DNA from: Byssochlamys sp. IMV 00236
Lineage: Eukaryota > Ascomycota > Eurotiomycetes > Eurotiales > Thermoascaceae
DNA: 10,309 nucleotides
Direction of reading: 5' to 3'
Assembly: GCA_001931875.2 (NCBI GenBank)
Contig: MSJH02000277.1
Location: forward strand, 1 to 10,309
The notes beneath the pieces are model-generated. The model searched no databases and was not told where the DNA came from. It worked only from the letters and a program-made list of their open reading frames with translations. Below, in pieces: positions 1 through 9,633 of this stretch. Each line of letters starts with the position of its first letter. Within the stretch, counting starts at the first letter, position 1. A program made the position numbers and the translations under genes.

Positions 1-980
1 ATCAACATGATTAATCGATTGAAAGAGATATGTGGTGTGGAATACACTAGTAAACTGAACAAGATGTTTACAGATATATCCCTAAGCAGTGATTTGAACA
101 GCAAATTTAAAGCTTACCTAAAGGAAAATAAGTTACAGGCTCAAGGTATGATATATATATACATAGCAAATGAGAGGATATATACTTATAAAAGATTAGG
201 TACTGTGGAAGCACTTGTATTGACAGCTGGTGCATGGCCACTCAATCAAAAGGAAGACACGACGACTGCTACAAACAAGCTACTGATTCCTTCAAGCGTA
301 AGGATATATAAAAGTTGATTATAACCAAACTAACATGACGATAGCTTGAAAACAACATAACATGGTTTGAAAACTTTTACAACAGCCACTATAGTGGTAG
401 AAAATTGCTCTGGCAATGGAATCTGACGAGAGGCGAAGTACGTGTGAATCATTGTGATAAGAATTATGAGCTTCAAGTGAGCCTGCATCAGATGGTCTTG
501 CTTTTACTCTTTAATGAGTATAAATGTATGACATTGAAGGATATCATGAACCGTTCTGGACTGAACCTTGGAGATACCATGCGTAGTTTACGACCACTTA
601 TCGAAATACGGTTACTCGACGCAGAGGATGGATTGGATGAGGATAGTGAAATCAAAGTGAATGCTTCATTTACAAACAAAAGAACGAAAATAAAGCTCAG
701 CACTACAGCTACGCAACAACAGAATGATAATCAACAAGAAAGTCAAGCAGCTAGGAAATCAGTAGAGGAAGATCGAAGAATGTATATACAAGCTGCTATT
801 GTCCGCATCATGAAATCAAGACAAACACTGACACATGTACAACTCATACAAGAAATCCTAGATCAATCCAACTTTAGGTTTTCTCCTTCAGTCTCTTTGA
901 TCAAAAAATGCATTGAACAACTTTTAGAGAAGCAATTTATTGCCAGGCAAGATAGAGATTGCTATGTGTATGTTGCGTAG
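1..980 (+). CDS. Cullin, C-terminal part (CUL2-like), 5' end outside window
   Basis: Scaffold of a cullin-RING ubiquitin ligase; this C-terminal half binds the RBX1 RING protein and carries the NEDD8 site. Exons by eye: <1-145, 200-297 and 345-980, with introns of 54 nt (146-199) and 47 nt (298-344, branch CTAAC, acceptor TAG). Reading frame is open from base 1 and the stop is TAG at 978-980. Visible cullin signatures are MINRLKEICG near the left edge, VLTAGAWPLNQ at about 214-246, YSGRKLLWQW at about 390-419 and the neddylation-domain core IQAAIVRIMKSR, whose acceptor Lys is codon 813-815. The protein ends CYVYVA, like the YSYVA-type tails of cullins. VLxAGAWPL, the NxxFxxKRTKxK segment and EDRxMYxQAAIVRIMK resemble animal CUL2 more than CUL3 or CUL4 as I remember them; CUL1-type is the alternative. 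Intron 1 is a multiple of three without a stop, so its retention would add 18 residues in frame. Confidence 0.93.
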
Positions 981-1265
981 TCCAAACTCCGAATATGACT
1001 TTTAAAATGTCATTCACACCTTTTCAGCCATTACATTGTCTTTCTTTCTTTTCCTTCCTCTTTCCTCTACTTGACTCGCCCTGTTAACTTTTTTTCTTAT
1101 ATAAACACACCTACTCTCCCTTCTCTCTCCACAATTTGTTAGATAGCATAAAAAAAGAAATGGAATAAAATCAACCTCTAGAAAAGGGCCACTTTTATAC
1201 ATATATTTTATTCCAAGAACAAAAAAGACACACACACACACACAGACACATACACATATTTTATA
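981..1265 (+). promoter_or_regulatory. Intergenic region: cullin 3' end and GCN2 promoter/leader
   Basis: This 285-bp stretch has no convincing gene. A pyrimidine-rich tract runs from about 1033 to 1075. A TATA-like TTATATAAAC lies at 1097-1106, about 160 bp before the GCN2 start codon. An ATG at 1160 followed at once by GAA TAA forms a two-codon upstream ORF if transcription starts near 1110-1150. The last 40 bp before the GCN2 ATG are a CA-rich microsatellite. An upstream ATG at 994 opens about 30 codons with no recognisable content. The transcription start is not known, so the promoter and leader assignments are inferences from position. Confidence 0.55.
1228..1257. repeat. CA microsatellite in the GCN2 leader
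   Basis: A perfect AC run covers 1228-1244 (eight full repeats plus one A). It is followed by imperfect continuation (GACACATACACATA) ending about 9 bp before the GCN2 start codon. Such tracts change length easily. Here it would lie in the 5' untranslated region, where CA-rich unstructured leader is unlikely to hinder scanning. Confidence 0.85.
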
Positions 1266-4200
1266 ATGAACCTTGAAGAACTTAAAGAAATTCAAACAAA
1301 TGAAATCGAAGCTTTAAAGGCTATTTTTATGGAAGACTATCAAGAAGTTGTCAACAAGACAGCTTGGAAGGTATATTGACTCCTTTTTTTTTTATAAAAA
1401 AAAAAAAAAAAAAAAGATTCGACTCTATCCAAAGGTTGCTCACACAGATCCTGAATTCATATTACACTTGCGTCCCTTAGGCGTTGAGGGAGACGAAGCT
1501 CATGTCACAGTTGATCTCAAGGTACGATTTCCTCGATCTTATCCCAACAAACCACCCGAACTACACTTGATCAATCCTCAAGGCTTATCACCACATTTAC
1601 TTCAACAACTATCAACCTCACTTCAAAAAGCAGCACATGAACTATTAGGTCAAGAGATGATGTATGATCTAAGCGACCATGTCCGTGCATTTTTAGCTAA
1701 TCACAACATGCCTCCATCAGCTACGTCAAAGCTCACATTGCATGAGCAAATGATTATCAGAAATGAACAAGACTTGAAGGTCGAAAAGGAACGTGAACAA
1801 GAAGAACTTGACAGAATCAGAAAAGAACGTGAAGCTGAGTTACGCGTTCAGTCAGATATGATGAATGAAAAAATTCAGCAGGATATCGAAAGAAAGAGAG
1901 AACATGCCCGTGCAGCGATGGAACAGCGACAACAGAGGCTTGTTGGATTTACTGATACTGCAGAGGATGATTTTCACCTGGATATGCAAGATATCAACCC
2001 TGGATTTGAGTCAAGTGGCGATATTAAATTCATCACGTTCGAAAACGTGGTCAATGTGCCCATTGACAAGGAAGAGAAAGATGTTATCTCAAAGACTATA
2101 TCCTTCCATACAGTCGCACTAGGTCCTTGTCTAGGAAAAGGTATTGTTGGAGAAACCTTTACGGCACAACCTGTTAATTATAAACTTATGGGAGCGAATA
2201 ATGCTTCTGAAGATGTGGATAACTTACTACTACCAGCTTTACTAGCAGTCAAAAGAGTGGACATATCTGGATCATATTATACAACACAGGCTGGGAAAAG
2301 AAAGCTACAGGATATTGAAAGAGAATTAGATCGATTAAGGACCATTAGACATCCTCATATTGTAAATATTTATGATGCTCGATTGGATCGTAGTGAGATG
2401 GATAGAAACTCTTGGATCTTACATGTTTTGATGGAATATGAACAAGGAGGAAGTTTATATGATCTGTTAAAGAAATGTGGTGGTGGGTTAAGATTGACAA
2501 TTGTTCGCAAGTACATGAAACAACTCTTATGGGCTCTAAATCACATACATTTGAGTGGATTCGTTTGCAAAGGTAAAAAAAAAGGAGGGGTAAAAGGCTG
2601 AAACTAACACCTTTATATAGAAATTCGTTCCAATACTATATTCTGTAGCAGCAATCAATCTGTCAAGTTAGCCGACATTAGTTATAACAAAAGATTACAT
2701 GGTATTGTATTTTGATAAATCCTTGATGAAATAGTATGGCTGACTTGCTCCTATAGATTTAAACAAGTCCAACTCTTTGGTCGAGCACTCTGAAGATACA
2801 TCAAGTTCAGAATTGGCCATTTCTTGGCTCTCTCCTGAAGTACGAGAAAGACCTGGAGTCTATGGTCGAAAGAACGATATTTGGTGTCTTGGCGTCGTTT
2901 TTATCGAAATGATTTGGGGAGTGGAGGTGACAAAAGAATTTGGTGACTTTGATGCGTTTATGCGTACAGCTTCTACTGAGATACCTGCTGCTGCCAACAT
3001 TTTTGCAAGAAGAATACTAGAACCGGATCCAAAAAAGAGACCAACCGCTATTGACCTAATGAATGATCCATTCTTTGCAGGCGATACAGACTCTGTGATA
3101 TCAGAACAAGTTGCAGAGCCTGTTATTACAGGAAATGGTAAGATGAAATGTTTCACGAAAAGCAACAGTTACTGACTTTATACAAGTCGCACCGCATATT
3201 CACTCTAGTAAAAGCAATATCAGAGGCAGGGCTCCTCTGATGACGATGGCATCCGAGCCCATCATGTTGCCTCCTCCAGTCAATGCGCTTGCTCCCCAAC
3301 AACTTTACGAACCATCCAACTATGTCGGTGCAAGGAATAGCGCGTCAAATATATCAAATGATATTGCAGCTTTGAATTTCACAACATCACGTTATAAGAC
3401 TGACTTTGAAGAGATTGAGTTTTTAGGAAAAGGTGGGTTTGGTGAAGTCATCAAAGTGCGAAATCGTTTAGATGGTAGATTATATGCGATCAAGAAGATT
3501 CGATTGGATCCAAAAGATAGCGAAGATTTGAAAAAGATATTAAGAGAAGTTCATTCACTATCCAGTCTTCACCATCAATACGTAGTACGATATTTTGCTA
3601 CTTGGTTTGAAGATGAAGATGGATCAAATCTTAAAGGAAGCGCTAGTGACAGTGAAGGTTTTTCAGATGAAGATGATTTAGAAGAGTCAGAATATGATGA
3701 AGAAGATGGTGATGTTAGCGCTTATAAACAATTTGATGATTTTTTGTCAATTGATAAGCATAGATCAAAGAGCAAAAGCAGGAGTTATTCGGCTATTCGC
3801 TTTGACGATGACACAAGTACAAGTGCAAGCAGTGATAGTGATATTGATTTCGTTTCAGAGGATGACGATGAGGATGGTTCGGATTTCATATCCTTTGCAC
3901 CAGACAGTACAGATAATAACACAGCCACTGCTGAAGAAAGCACGAACAGTTCAGTTACCCCGACTACAAACAGAGCCAAAGTGACTTTAATGAAAAGAGC
4001 TGTAGACAATACAAGGAAAAGAAGCAAAGAAGACAAAAGCTCAGATAGTCAACGACAGCATCAACGCACTAGGGTTCTGTACATTCAAATGGAATATTGT
4101 GAAAAGAAGACCCTGCGTGATGTTATTGATGAAGGTATTGACGAGCAAGAAGCTTGGAGGCTTTTCAGGCAGGTATTAGAAGGCCTAGTTCATATACACT

Positions 4201-6953
4201 CCCAAGGAATGATTCATCGCGATCTAAAGCCTGCCAACATTTTCTTGGACTCCAATAATGATGTTAAAATTGGTGATTTTGGACTGGCTACTTCAAATCA
4301 GACTCTGGCAGATGGACAGATTTTCTCTCGTACTGCAAGCCAGATTAGACTGTTTAATCAGCCTGGAGAGAATAGCAATATATCCACAAGTTATACTGGC
4401 TACTCTACTTCAAGTCAGCACAATTTGGAAGAAAGCATGACCACTGGTGTTGGTACTACCTTCTATGTGTCTCCTGAAGTTATGCCAAACCCAACAACTG
4501 GCACAACATCTGGTATGCGATACAATCAAAAAGTAGACATGTTCTCGCTTGGTGTTATCTTTTTTGAAATGTGCTATCAATTCTCAACAGGAATGCAACG
4601 TGCTGTTGTACTGAACGAACTCCGTAATGGTAAATTCCCAGAAGATTTTCCTACAAGCTACATCAACCAAAAGAGAATCATTACCATGCTATTGTCCCCT
4701 CAACCCAAGGATCGTCCAAATAGTTTTGAATTATTACGAAGCGATCTTTTGCCACCCAAACTTGAGGATGAATATATCAAAGAATGTGTACGAACAATAG
4801 CTAACCCCAACACACCATACTACGACAAGCTGATGTCTGCCATGTTTTCACAATCAGCAGATAGACTGAAAGACCTTACCTATGATTATCAAACAAGCAT
4901 GGAAATACCTTTTGATCAGTATAGTCATATATTCTTTGACCGAATTAGGGAACAGATGACCAAGATATTCCGACGACATGGCGCCATTGATATATCCGCT
5001 CCTTTATTGATTCCAAAAAATAGCTTGTACGAGTGGAACTGGAAGAACCCAGTCTATCTCATGGACTCACGAGGCTCTTTAAATCAACTTCCTTATGATC
5101 AAACAGTGCCCTTTGCACGATTTGTCTCACGTCAAAAGGGATTCCCAGAGTTGAAGCGGTTTACTTTTGACAGAGTGTATCGAGAAAACCAGAGTGGCGG
5201 TCAACCTGAAGCTGTTCTTGAAGCTGATTTTGATATTGTTCATCGAGAGACTGCAGCGCCCATGGTTCCAGATGCAGAAGTGCTTAAGGTGGTAGAGGAA
5301 GTATTAGAAGAACTACCACCTTATAAAAATGGAGGATTCTATTTTATGGTGAATCATACTAATATTGCTGATCTCATATTAGACAGCTGTCGTGTTCCTC
5401 CAGATATCCGTAAAGGAGTGCTCGTGGCATTATCCAGTTTGGGAAGAGCTCCCTCTTTTGCTGCTGTGAGAAACGTGTTGAAGCTAAAGTTTCACTTGCA
5501 ACGAAGCGCATTAGATGAACTTTCTTCATTTAATATTCATGGTAAGAGCAACGTAATTAAAAAGAGGGCATGATGTCCAATATTCATTTATAGGTGATTT
5601 GGAGACAGTTGCGAGAAAAGTTGAAGCTTTATTAAGTGGCAGCCATAAAGCCATGTTTAGAGAGAATATTGGTGCGTTAAGAACTCTACTTAACGTAAGC
5701 AAGTATATTGGAATCCATCACAGGATTGTCTTTCATCCCTTGTTGGTTTACAACAACCACTTTTACAAGGGTGGTATGGTATTTGAAGCAGTTACAGATA
5801 CAATTGATTCGAAGCGTAAGGATGTGTTGGCAGTAGGCGGCAGATACGATTTCCTCATTCAGCATTTTGCTCATCCCAATGCCACTGCAAATCGTAAGCT
5901 TCGTGCTGTGGGGGTCAATATTGCTGTCCAAAAACTCATCAGACATTTGGACATGCACCAATCTGAACAAGTCAAACATTTGATGAAGACAAAGAATGAA
6001 AAGATGCGAAGCTTTGGTTTATGGGCTCCTAAACGGTGCGATGTGTATGTTGCAAGTTTTGGTAAAGTTCTGTTGCAAGAAAGGCTGGACCTTGTTCACG
6101 AACTTTGGAGTCATGGTATTCGAGCTCAATTCCAATATGACGATGAAGAACAAAACAACCTTTCACCAGAAGACCTTGTGTCTCTCTGTAAGAAAGCATG
6201 TATCAACTGGGTTGTGATTGTAAAGCATAAGAACTCAGAGAGTAATAAGGGTGAAACGACTGTGAAAGTAAAGGATGTTTTAAGACGAACAGAAACCGAA
6301 GTCAGCAAAACAGATTTATGTCAATGGCTCACAGCAGAAATAAATGAACAGATAAGAGTTGATTCTATAGCAAGAGTTAGAAATAAGCACGAGCTAAAGT
6401 CAAAGGATGCTTCGGATTCTGGTAAGTATAGTACAAGCATGACTTTTTTACTTTACTAAACCATTTCTATCAGTACGCAATGACCCATTCTCATTAGAAT
6501 TATCCAAAGGCGAAGGCATGGAACAAAAGAAAATGGCTTTCGATGTGAATATAGTGTTCAGTGAAAGTCGAGGCAAAGAACGTACAAAGATCAAGCACAA
6601 GCATAAAACTGCAATCACTGACAAAGGTAAACAATACAACAATGGCTAACACATATCTAATACCATTTGCATTAGCCATTCATCGAATATCACCTATTAT
6701 CGAAGACTTGAAGAAAGATGTGCAAGTAGTCGCATTTGATCTACCAAAAGACGTTGTACGATATATGGTTGGATATAACTTTTGGCAGGATGACGACTAT
6801 AAAAAACTATTAGAACATATAAATGTAAATCAGCAAGATACCCTCTCGAAAGTAAGACAAGCTGTTCAAAAATTAATCAATGCCAAACACAGGTGCGTAT
6901 GGCTTTATTCACATAAAGATGACTTTGCTCTGCTTTGCTGTTTGCCTCAATAA
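1266..6953 (+). CDS. GCN2: eIF2-alpha kinase GCN2 (complete, 8 exons, 1778 aa)
   Basis: Senses uncharged tRNA and stalled ribosomes and phosphorylates eIF2-alpha in the cytosol. Exons by eye: 1266-1370, 1417-2572, 2621-2701, 2757-3137, 3187-5541, 5594-6421, 6474-6626, 6676-6953 (5337 nt, an exact multiple of 3). Domains: RWD about 8-133 (binds GCN1 in known GCN2); charged coiled coil 141-210; pseudokinase about 262-556, keeping the AVK Lys (314) but with VCKEIRSN in place of HRD and ADI in place of DFG; kinase about 643-1098 with GKGGFGEV, Lys 677, HRDLKPAN (Asp 920), DFG (Asp 938) and activation-loop MTTGVGTTFYVSPEV, where Thr 993/994 and 998/999 match the yeast autophosphorylation region. 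A long acidic Ser-rich insert (about 718-867) splits the N-lobe. HisRS-like region about 1133-1500 with a motif-2-like VYREN, then an anticodon-binding-like part to about 1620 and a C-terminal domain ending at TAA 6951-6953. Slightly longer than yeast GCN2 (about 1659 aa). AATAAA occurs at 6952-6957 and 6957-6962. Confidence 0.96.
1371..1416 (+). other. GCN2 intron 1 with T10 / A20 arms
   Basis: A 46-nt intron (donor GTATAT, acceptor AAG). It contains ten T at 1384-1393, then AT, then twenty A at 1396-1415 directly before the acceptor G. It replaces the usual pyrimidine tract with a pure purine tract, and the two homopolymers can pair as a hairpin. The splice is supported because exon 1 is exactly 35 codons of RWD start and exon 2 resumes in phase with RWD sequence (IRLYPK). 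If the intron is retained, the reading frame stops at TGA 1377-1379. Confidence 0.85.
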
Positions 6954-7052
6954 TAAAATAAACTGTAAATTTTTAAACCCACACACGCTCATAAGCCCCC
7001 ATATGCAACTACCTTTTTTTCTGTAATTTTTTTTTTTTATTATTTCTTTACT
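6954..7052 (+). promoter_or_regulatory. Short GCN2-RRP8 spacer with poly(T) tracts
   Basis: Only 99 bp separate the GCN2 stop from the RRP8 ATG. It must hold the GCN2 3' end (AATAAA at 6957-6962 and a T-rich stretch) and the RRP8 core promoter. T runs lie at about 7014-7020 and 7028-7038. Poly(dA:dT) tracts are common nucleosome-depleted promoter elements in fungi. No clear TATA box is seen. The promoter assignment is inferred from position. Confidence 0.5.
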
Positions 7053-8602
7053 ATGCAACCATTATTCGAAGCCTCAGGTTGGGCACTTCCAAAGAAGATC
7101 GCACCACAAGACGTGAAAAAAGCCAATAAAAAGAAAACCAATGAGGAACAATCAAAAGAAGTAAAAGCTACAAAAGAAGCTGATCAGCTTCAGGCTCAAC
7201 TTTCAACTTTGACATCGTCAAAAAAGAAGGCAAAAAACAACAAAAAGAGAGTATTGGAAGAGGAAGGAAACAGAACTGAAAAGCCAAATCAGAAAAAGAT
7301 CAAGCATGACAACAGTAAAAAAGTTGAACAAAAGAATGAAAAAAAGGAAAAGATAGAAAATAAACCAATAAAGAAAGAAAAGCTTCAACAAAAGAAGAAG
7401 TTACAAGAGGTACGCTCTTTTTTAGTAAGAAAGTAGAATGATTAACATCTTTATTTTTAATAGCTACTAGCTAAAACGAACAAAACAAAGCCTGAACAAA
7501 CAAAACCTGCTCAGGATAACAAAAAGACATTGAAAACAACACCTCAGGAGAAGCAAAAGACATCACAGACACCAGTCAATAACAAAACAGACTTGGATGC
7601 AGGCCTTACTCCCTTACAGCGCAAAATGAAAGAAAAGTTATCAGGAGCCAGATTCCGTTGGTTGAATGAACAGCTGTACACTACTCCTGGTGACAAATCA
7701 TTCAAGTTATTCCAAGAAAAACCCGAATTATTTGATGAGGTAAAGGATGCACACTGGATATTACTATGTATGGCGTATTAAAAGATCAATAGTATCATGA
7801 AGGTTTCCGTCATCAAGTCGAATCATGGCCAGTTAATCCTGTAGATGTGATTATCGATCAACTTAGGCGCCTTCCTAAGAGCACTGTCATTGCTGATCTC
7901 GGCTGTGGTGACGCGATGATTGCTCAGACTTTGAAGAAGCACAAGGTATTAAGCTTTGATTTAATAGCCAAGAATGATCTTGTCACCGCATGTGATATAT
8001 CCAAGGTAAGCTGTGATGAAACAGAGGCTATCGAATCTTCATTCTGAATGTATATTGAACTATAGTTACCGCTTGAAGCAAATTCAGTAGATGTTGCAGT
8101 GTTTTCATTATCTTTGATGGGTACAAACTATATTGACTTCTTGAAAGAGGCACATCGTGTTTTGAAAGTTGGGTAAGAAAAAAGCGAACCATCATCTTAT
8201 GTGTGTGTGTATATATATTGACCCATTCTATCATTTTTCAATGTAGTGGTGAATTGAAGATAGCAGAGGTTGTGAGTAGATTTAGTGATGTTGATTCATT
8301 CATCACTCTTTTGGAGGAACTTGGCTTTGATTTTATGGATAAGGTAAGGATTAAGTTGATTGTTAATGAGAGATCATATGAATGAATTATGTTATTAGGA
8401 TGACAACAATAAAATGTTCATCATGTTATATTTTACAAAGCAACCAAACTATGAAGAAGAGGTAGAGGATGAAGTATTAGCTGGATTAAGCAAAACACAA
8501 AAGAGAGCACTCAAAAAAGGTGCAGGATTAACCACACCTAAAGTCAAACTCCAGAAAAAGGCACAAAAACTATTAAAACCATGCTTGTACAAGAAGCGAT
8601 AA
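7053..8602 (+). CDS. RRP8: rRNA (adenine-N1) methyltransferase RRP8 (complete, 6 exons, 417 aa)
   Basis: SAM-dependent nucleolar enzyme; the yeast protein makes m1A in 25S rRNA and aids early pre-rRNA cleavage, and the human homologue nucleomethylin also works in rDNA silencing. Exons by eye: 7053-7409, 7464-7739, 7793-8005, 8066-8172, 8247-8343, 8399-8602 (1254 nt, exact triplets). Start chosen at ATG 7053 because it opens with FEASGWALP, like the short FxxxGW start of RRP8 proteins. Residues about 19-165 are Lys/Gln-rich and disordered, suiting nucleolar targeting. The conserved block begins [20 protein letters not shown] (about 166), then [22 protein letters not shown] motif I ADLGCGD (245-251), FDLIA, CDIS and [10 protein letters not shown] (295-304), GGELKIAEV, and a C-terminal LKPCLYKKR (409-417). 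All catalytic-fold motifs look intact. Intron 4 (8173-8246, 74 nt, the longest in the window) holds a TG/TA repeat. Yeast RRP8 is about 392 aa. AATAAA overlaps the stop at 8601-8606. Confidence 0.95.
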
Positions 8603-8629
8603 TAAATCATTTTAATATTTTACAATAGA
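8603..8629. terminator. Shared 3' region between RRP8 and the CCDC43-like gene
   Basis: Only 27 bp lie between the two convergent stop codons. Poly(A)-signal-like hexamers are seen on both strands: AATAAA at 8601-8606 on plus and ATTAAA at 8616-8611 on minus. Cleavage sites normally fall some 10-30 nt past such signals, so each mRNA is likely to extend into the coding region of the other. Cleavage sites themselves cannot be seen. Confidence 0.5.
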
Positions 8630-9537
8630 TCACATACGTCTTCTTTCTCCTTTTTGGGTCTTCTTCTTTTCCTTGTCTAAAGTCTTTTCTTTTTTCTGCT
8701 TTTCCAAGTTTTGTCTATTGCGTTCCCTCTCTTTCTCATGTGCTTGCTTCATCTGTTCTCGTCTTATTCGTTCCTTTTCCTTGATCATTTCAGCATTGCG
8801 GTTCTCAACAAGTAAAGGATCTTTTTTATTCATGAGCTATAAGTAAATAATGATCTCAGTTACTTACCTATAATCGAGCTATTCTGATGATGACTTCCTT
8901 TGCCCTTACGACGCTCCTTTTGTTGATTGTCGCCATCTTCCTTTTTCTTTTCCTTGTCTTTTTCACCTTCCTCTTCAGATATATATCCATATTCCCTCAT
9001 CAGCAGTTCACGAGCTTCCTTTTCTTCCTTTGTTAGTTGCTTTTGCAACGTACGCTGTGTTTCTCGTTCTTGTTTCTCTTGCTCGACTTTACGTCTTCTT
9101 TCCTCTTCTCGGACTATTAAACATGCTAAGATACAGGTCTTTTCTCCGTTCCATATGCTTTATTTACCCTTTGCTTCTTCCAAAAGCTTAGATCGCTTTT
9201 CTTCCTCTTCTTTTTCACGCTTCTTTATCAAGTTCTTCCATTCGTCTAATAATGTATCGATCAAGTTTTCTGTTGATTTTTCCTAATTTAAAGCATATTC
9301 AGATCACTGATTCAATAACACACTTTTCTTCTTACAGTGGCTTCTGCTAAGAATCCTGTAATAACTTCACGCTTTTCATCGTCTTCCATTGAATCATCCT
9401 GAATAATGCCAGCAATATATTCTGAGATGTCATCGTCTATTTCAATCAACATCAGTAAAAGTCTAGTTCTCTTTTGAAGAGGTACCTTTCAACTCGATCT
9501 TTGCGAGCTCTTCTGTTACTTGCTCTAATAGGCTCAT
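8630..9537 (-). CDS. CCDC43: CCDC43-like coiled-coil protein (complete, 5 exons, 234 aa)
   Basis: Function is poorly known; animal CCDC43 has an N-terminal PWI-like fold and a long charged helix. Exons on the minus strand: 9537-9486, 9436-9336, 9282-9168, 9113-8868, 8820-8630 (705 nt, exact triplets; introns 49, 53, 54 and 47 nt). The start ATG (9537-9535) opens MSLLEQVTEELAKIELK. Residues 18-51 (DDISEYIAGIIQDD, then ITGFLAEAT) align with the YGAYILGILQEE / LSAFLEE segment of CCDC43. Residues about 60-171 are Glu/Lys/Arg-rich coiled coil including KEARELLMREYGYISEEE. The tail KEKKKTQKGERRRM matches the KEKKRTQRGERKR end of the human protein, of similar length (about 224 aa). The last intron (8867-8821) keeps frame only with the acceptor AAAAAAG; the nearer TATAG would make a 31-nt intron and break frame. 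A plus-strand ORF over 8927-9286 is its mirror and is not counted. Confidence 0.88.
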
Positions 9538-9633
9538 TTGTAAAATAACTAGAAAACTAATGAATAACAACAAAAGTGACTGTTAAGGAATGCATTGCCG
9601 TTATGGACAGCGCATTGAATCTCAGGAGCACCG
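9538..9633 (-). promoter_or_regulatory. Spacer between the Fanzor relic and CCDC43-like ATG
   Basis: These 96 bp hold the 5' leader and probably part of the promoter of the CCDC43-like gene, and at the same time the 3' flank of the Fanzor relic. The half next to the start codon is T-rich on the minus strand; the half next to the relic is more GC-rich. No TATA box or terminal inverted repeat was recognised. In intact TnpB and Fanzor elements the guide RNA is encoded at or just past the 3' end of the gene, so any remnant would fall here, but I see no clear structured RNA. Confidence 0.4.

Noticed and set aside
1014..1295. Minus-strand ORF of 93 codons with a run of alternating Cys-Val
   Set aside because: The Cys-Val run is the CA microsatellite read backwards, and the ORF overlaps the GCN2 leader and first exon. 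No recognisable domain.
3785..4036. Minus-strand ORF of 83 codons with hydrophobic Leu/Val/Ser runs
   Set aside because: It is the antisense shadow of the acidic Ser-rich insert of GCN2.
6561..6675. Start of an independent small gene at ATG 6561
   Set aside because: The ATG is in the GCN2 penultimate exon in another frame. The conserved residues of this ORF belong to GCN2 exon 8 from 6676, joined by a 49-nt intron.
8199..8220. TG/TA repeat as a regulatory element
   Set aside because: It lies inside RRP8 intron 4 and looks like an ordinary microsatellite; nothing else supports a function.
8837..8867. 31-nt intron ending at TATAG in the CCDC43-like gene
   Set aside because: Too short compared with all others here, and it breaks the frame (stop within a few codons). 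The acceptor 16 nt further on keeps frame.
8927..9286. Plus-strand ORF of 119 codons rich in Ser and Phe
   Set aside because: It mirrors the Glu/Lys/Arg coiled coil of the CCDC43-like gene and crosses two of its introns.
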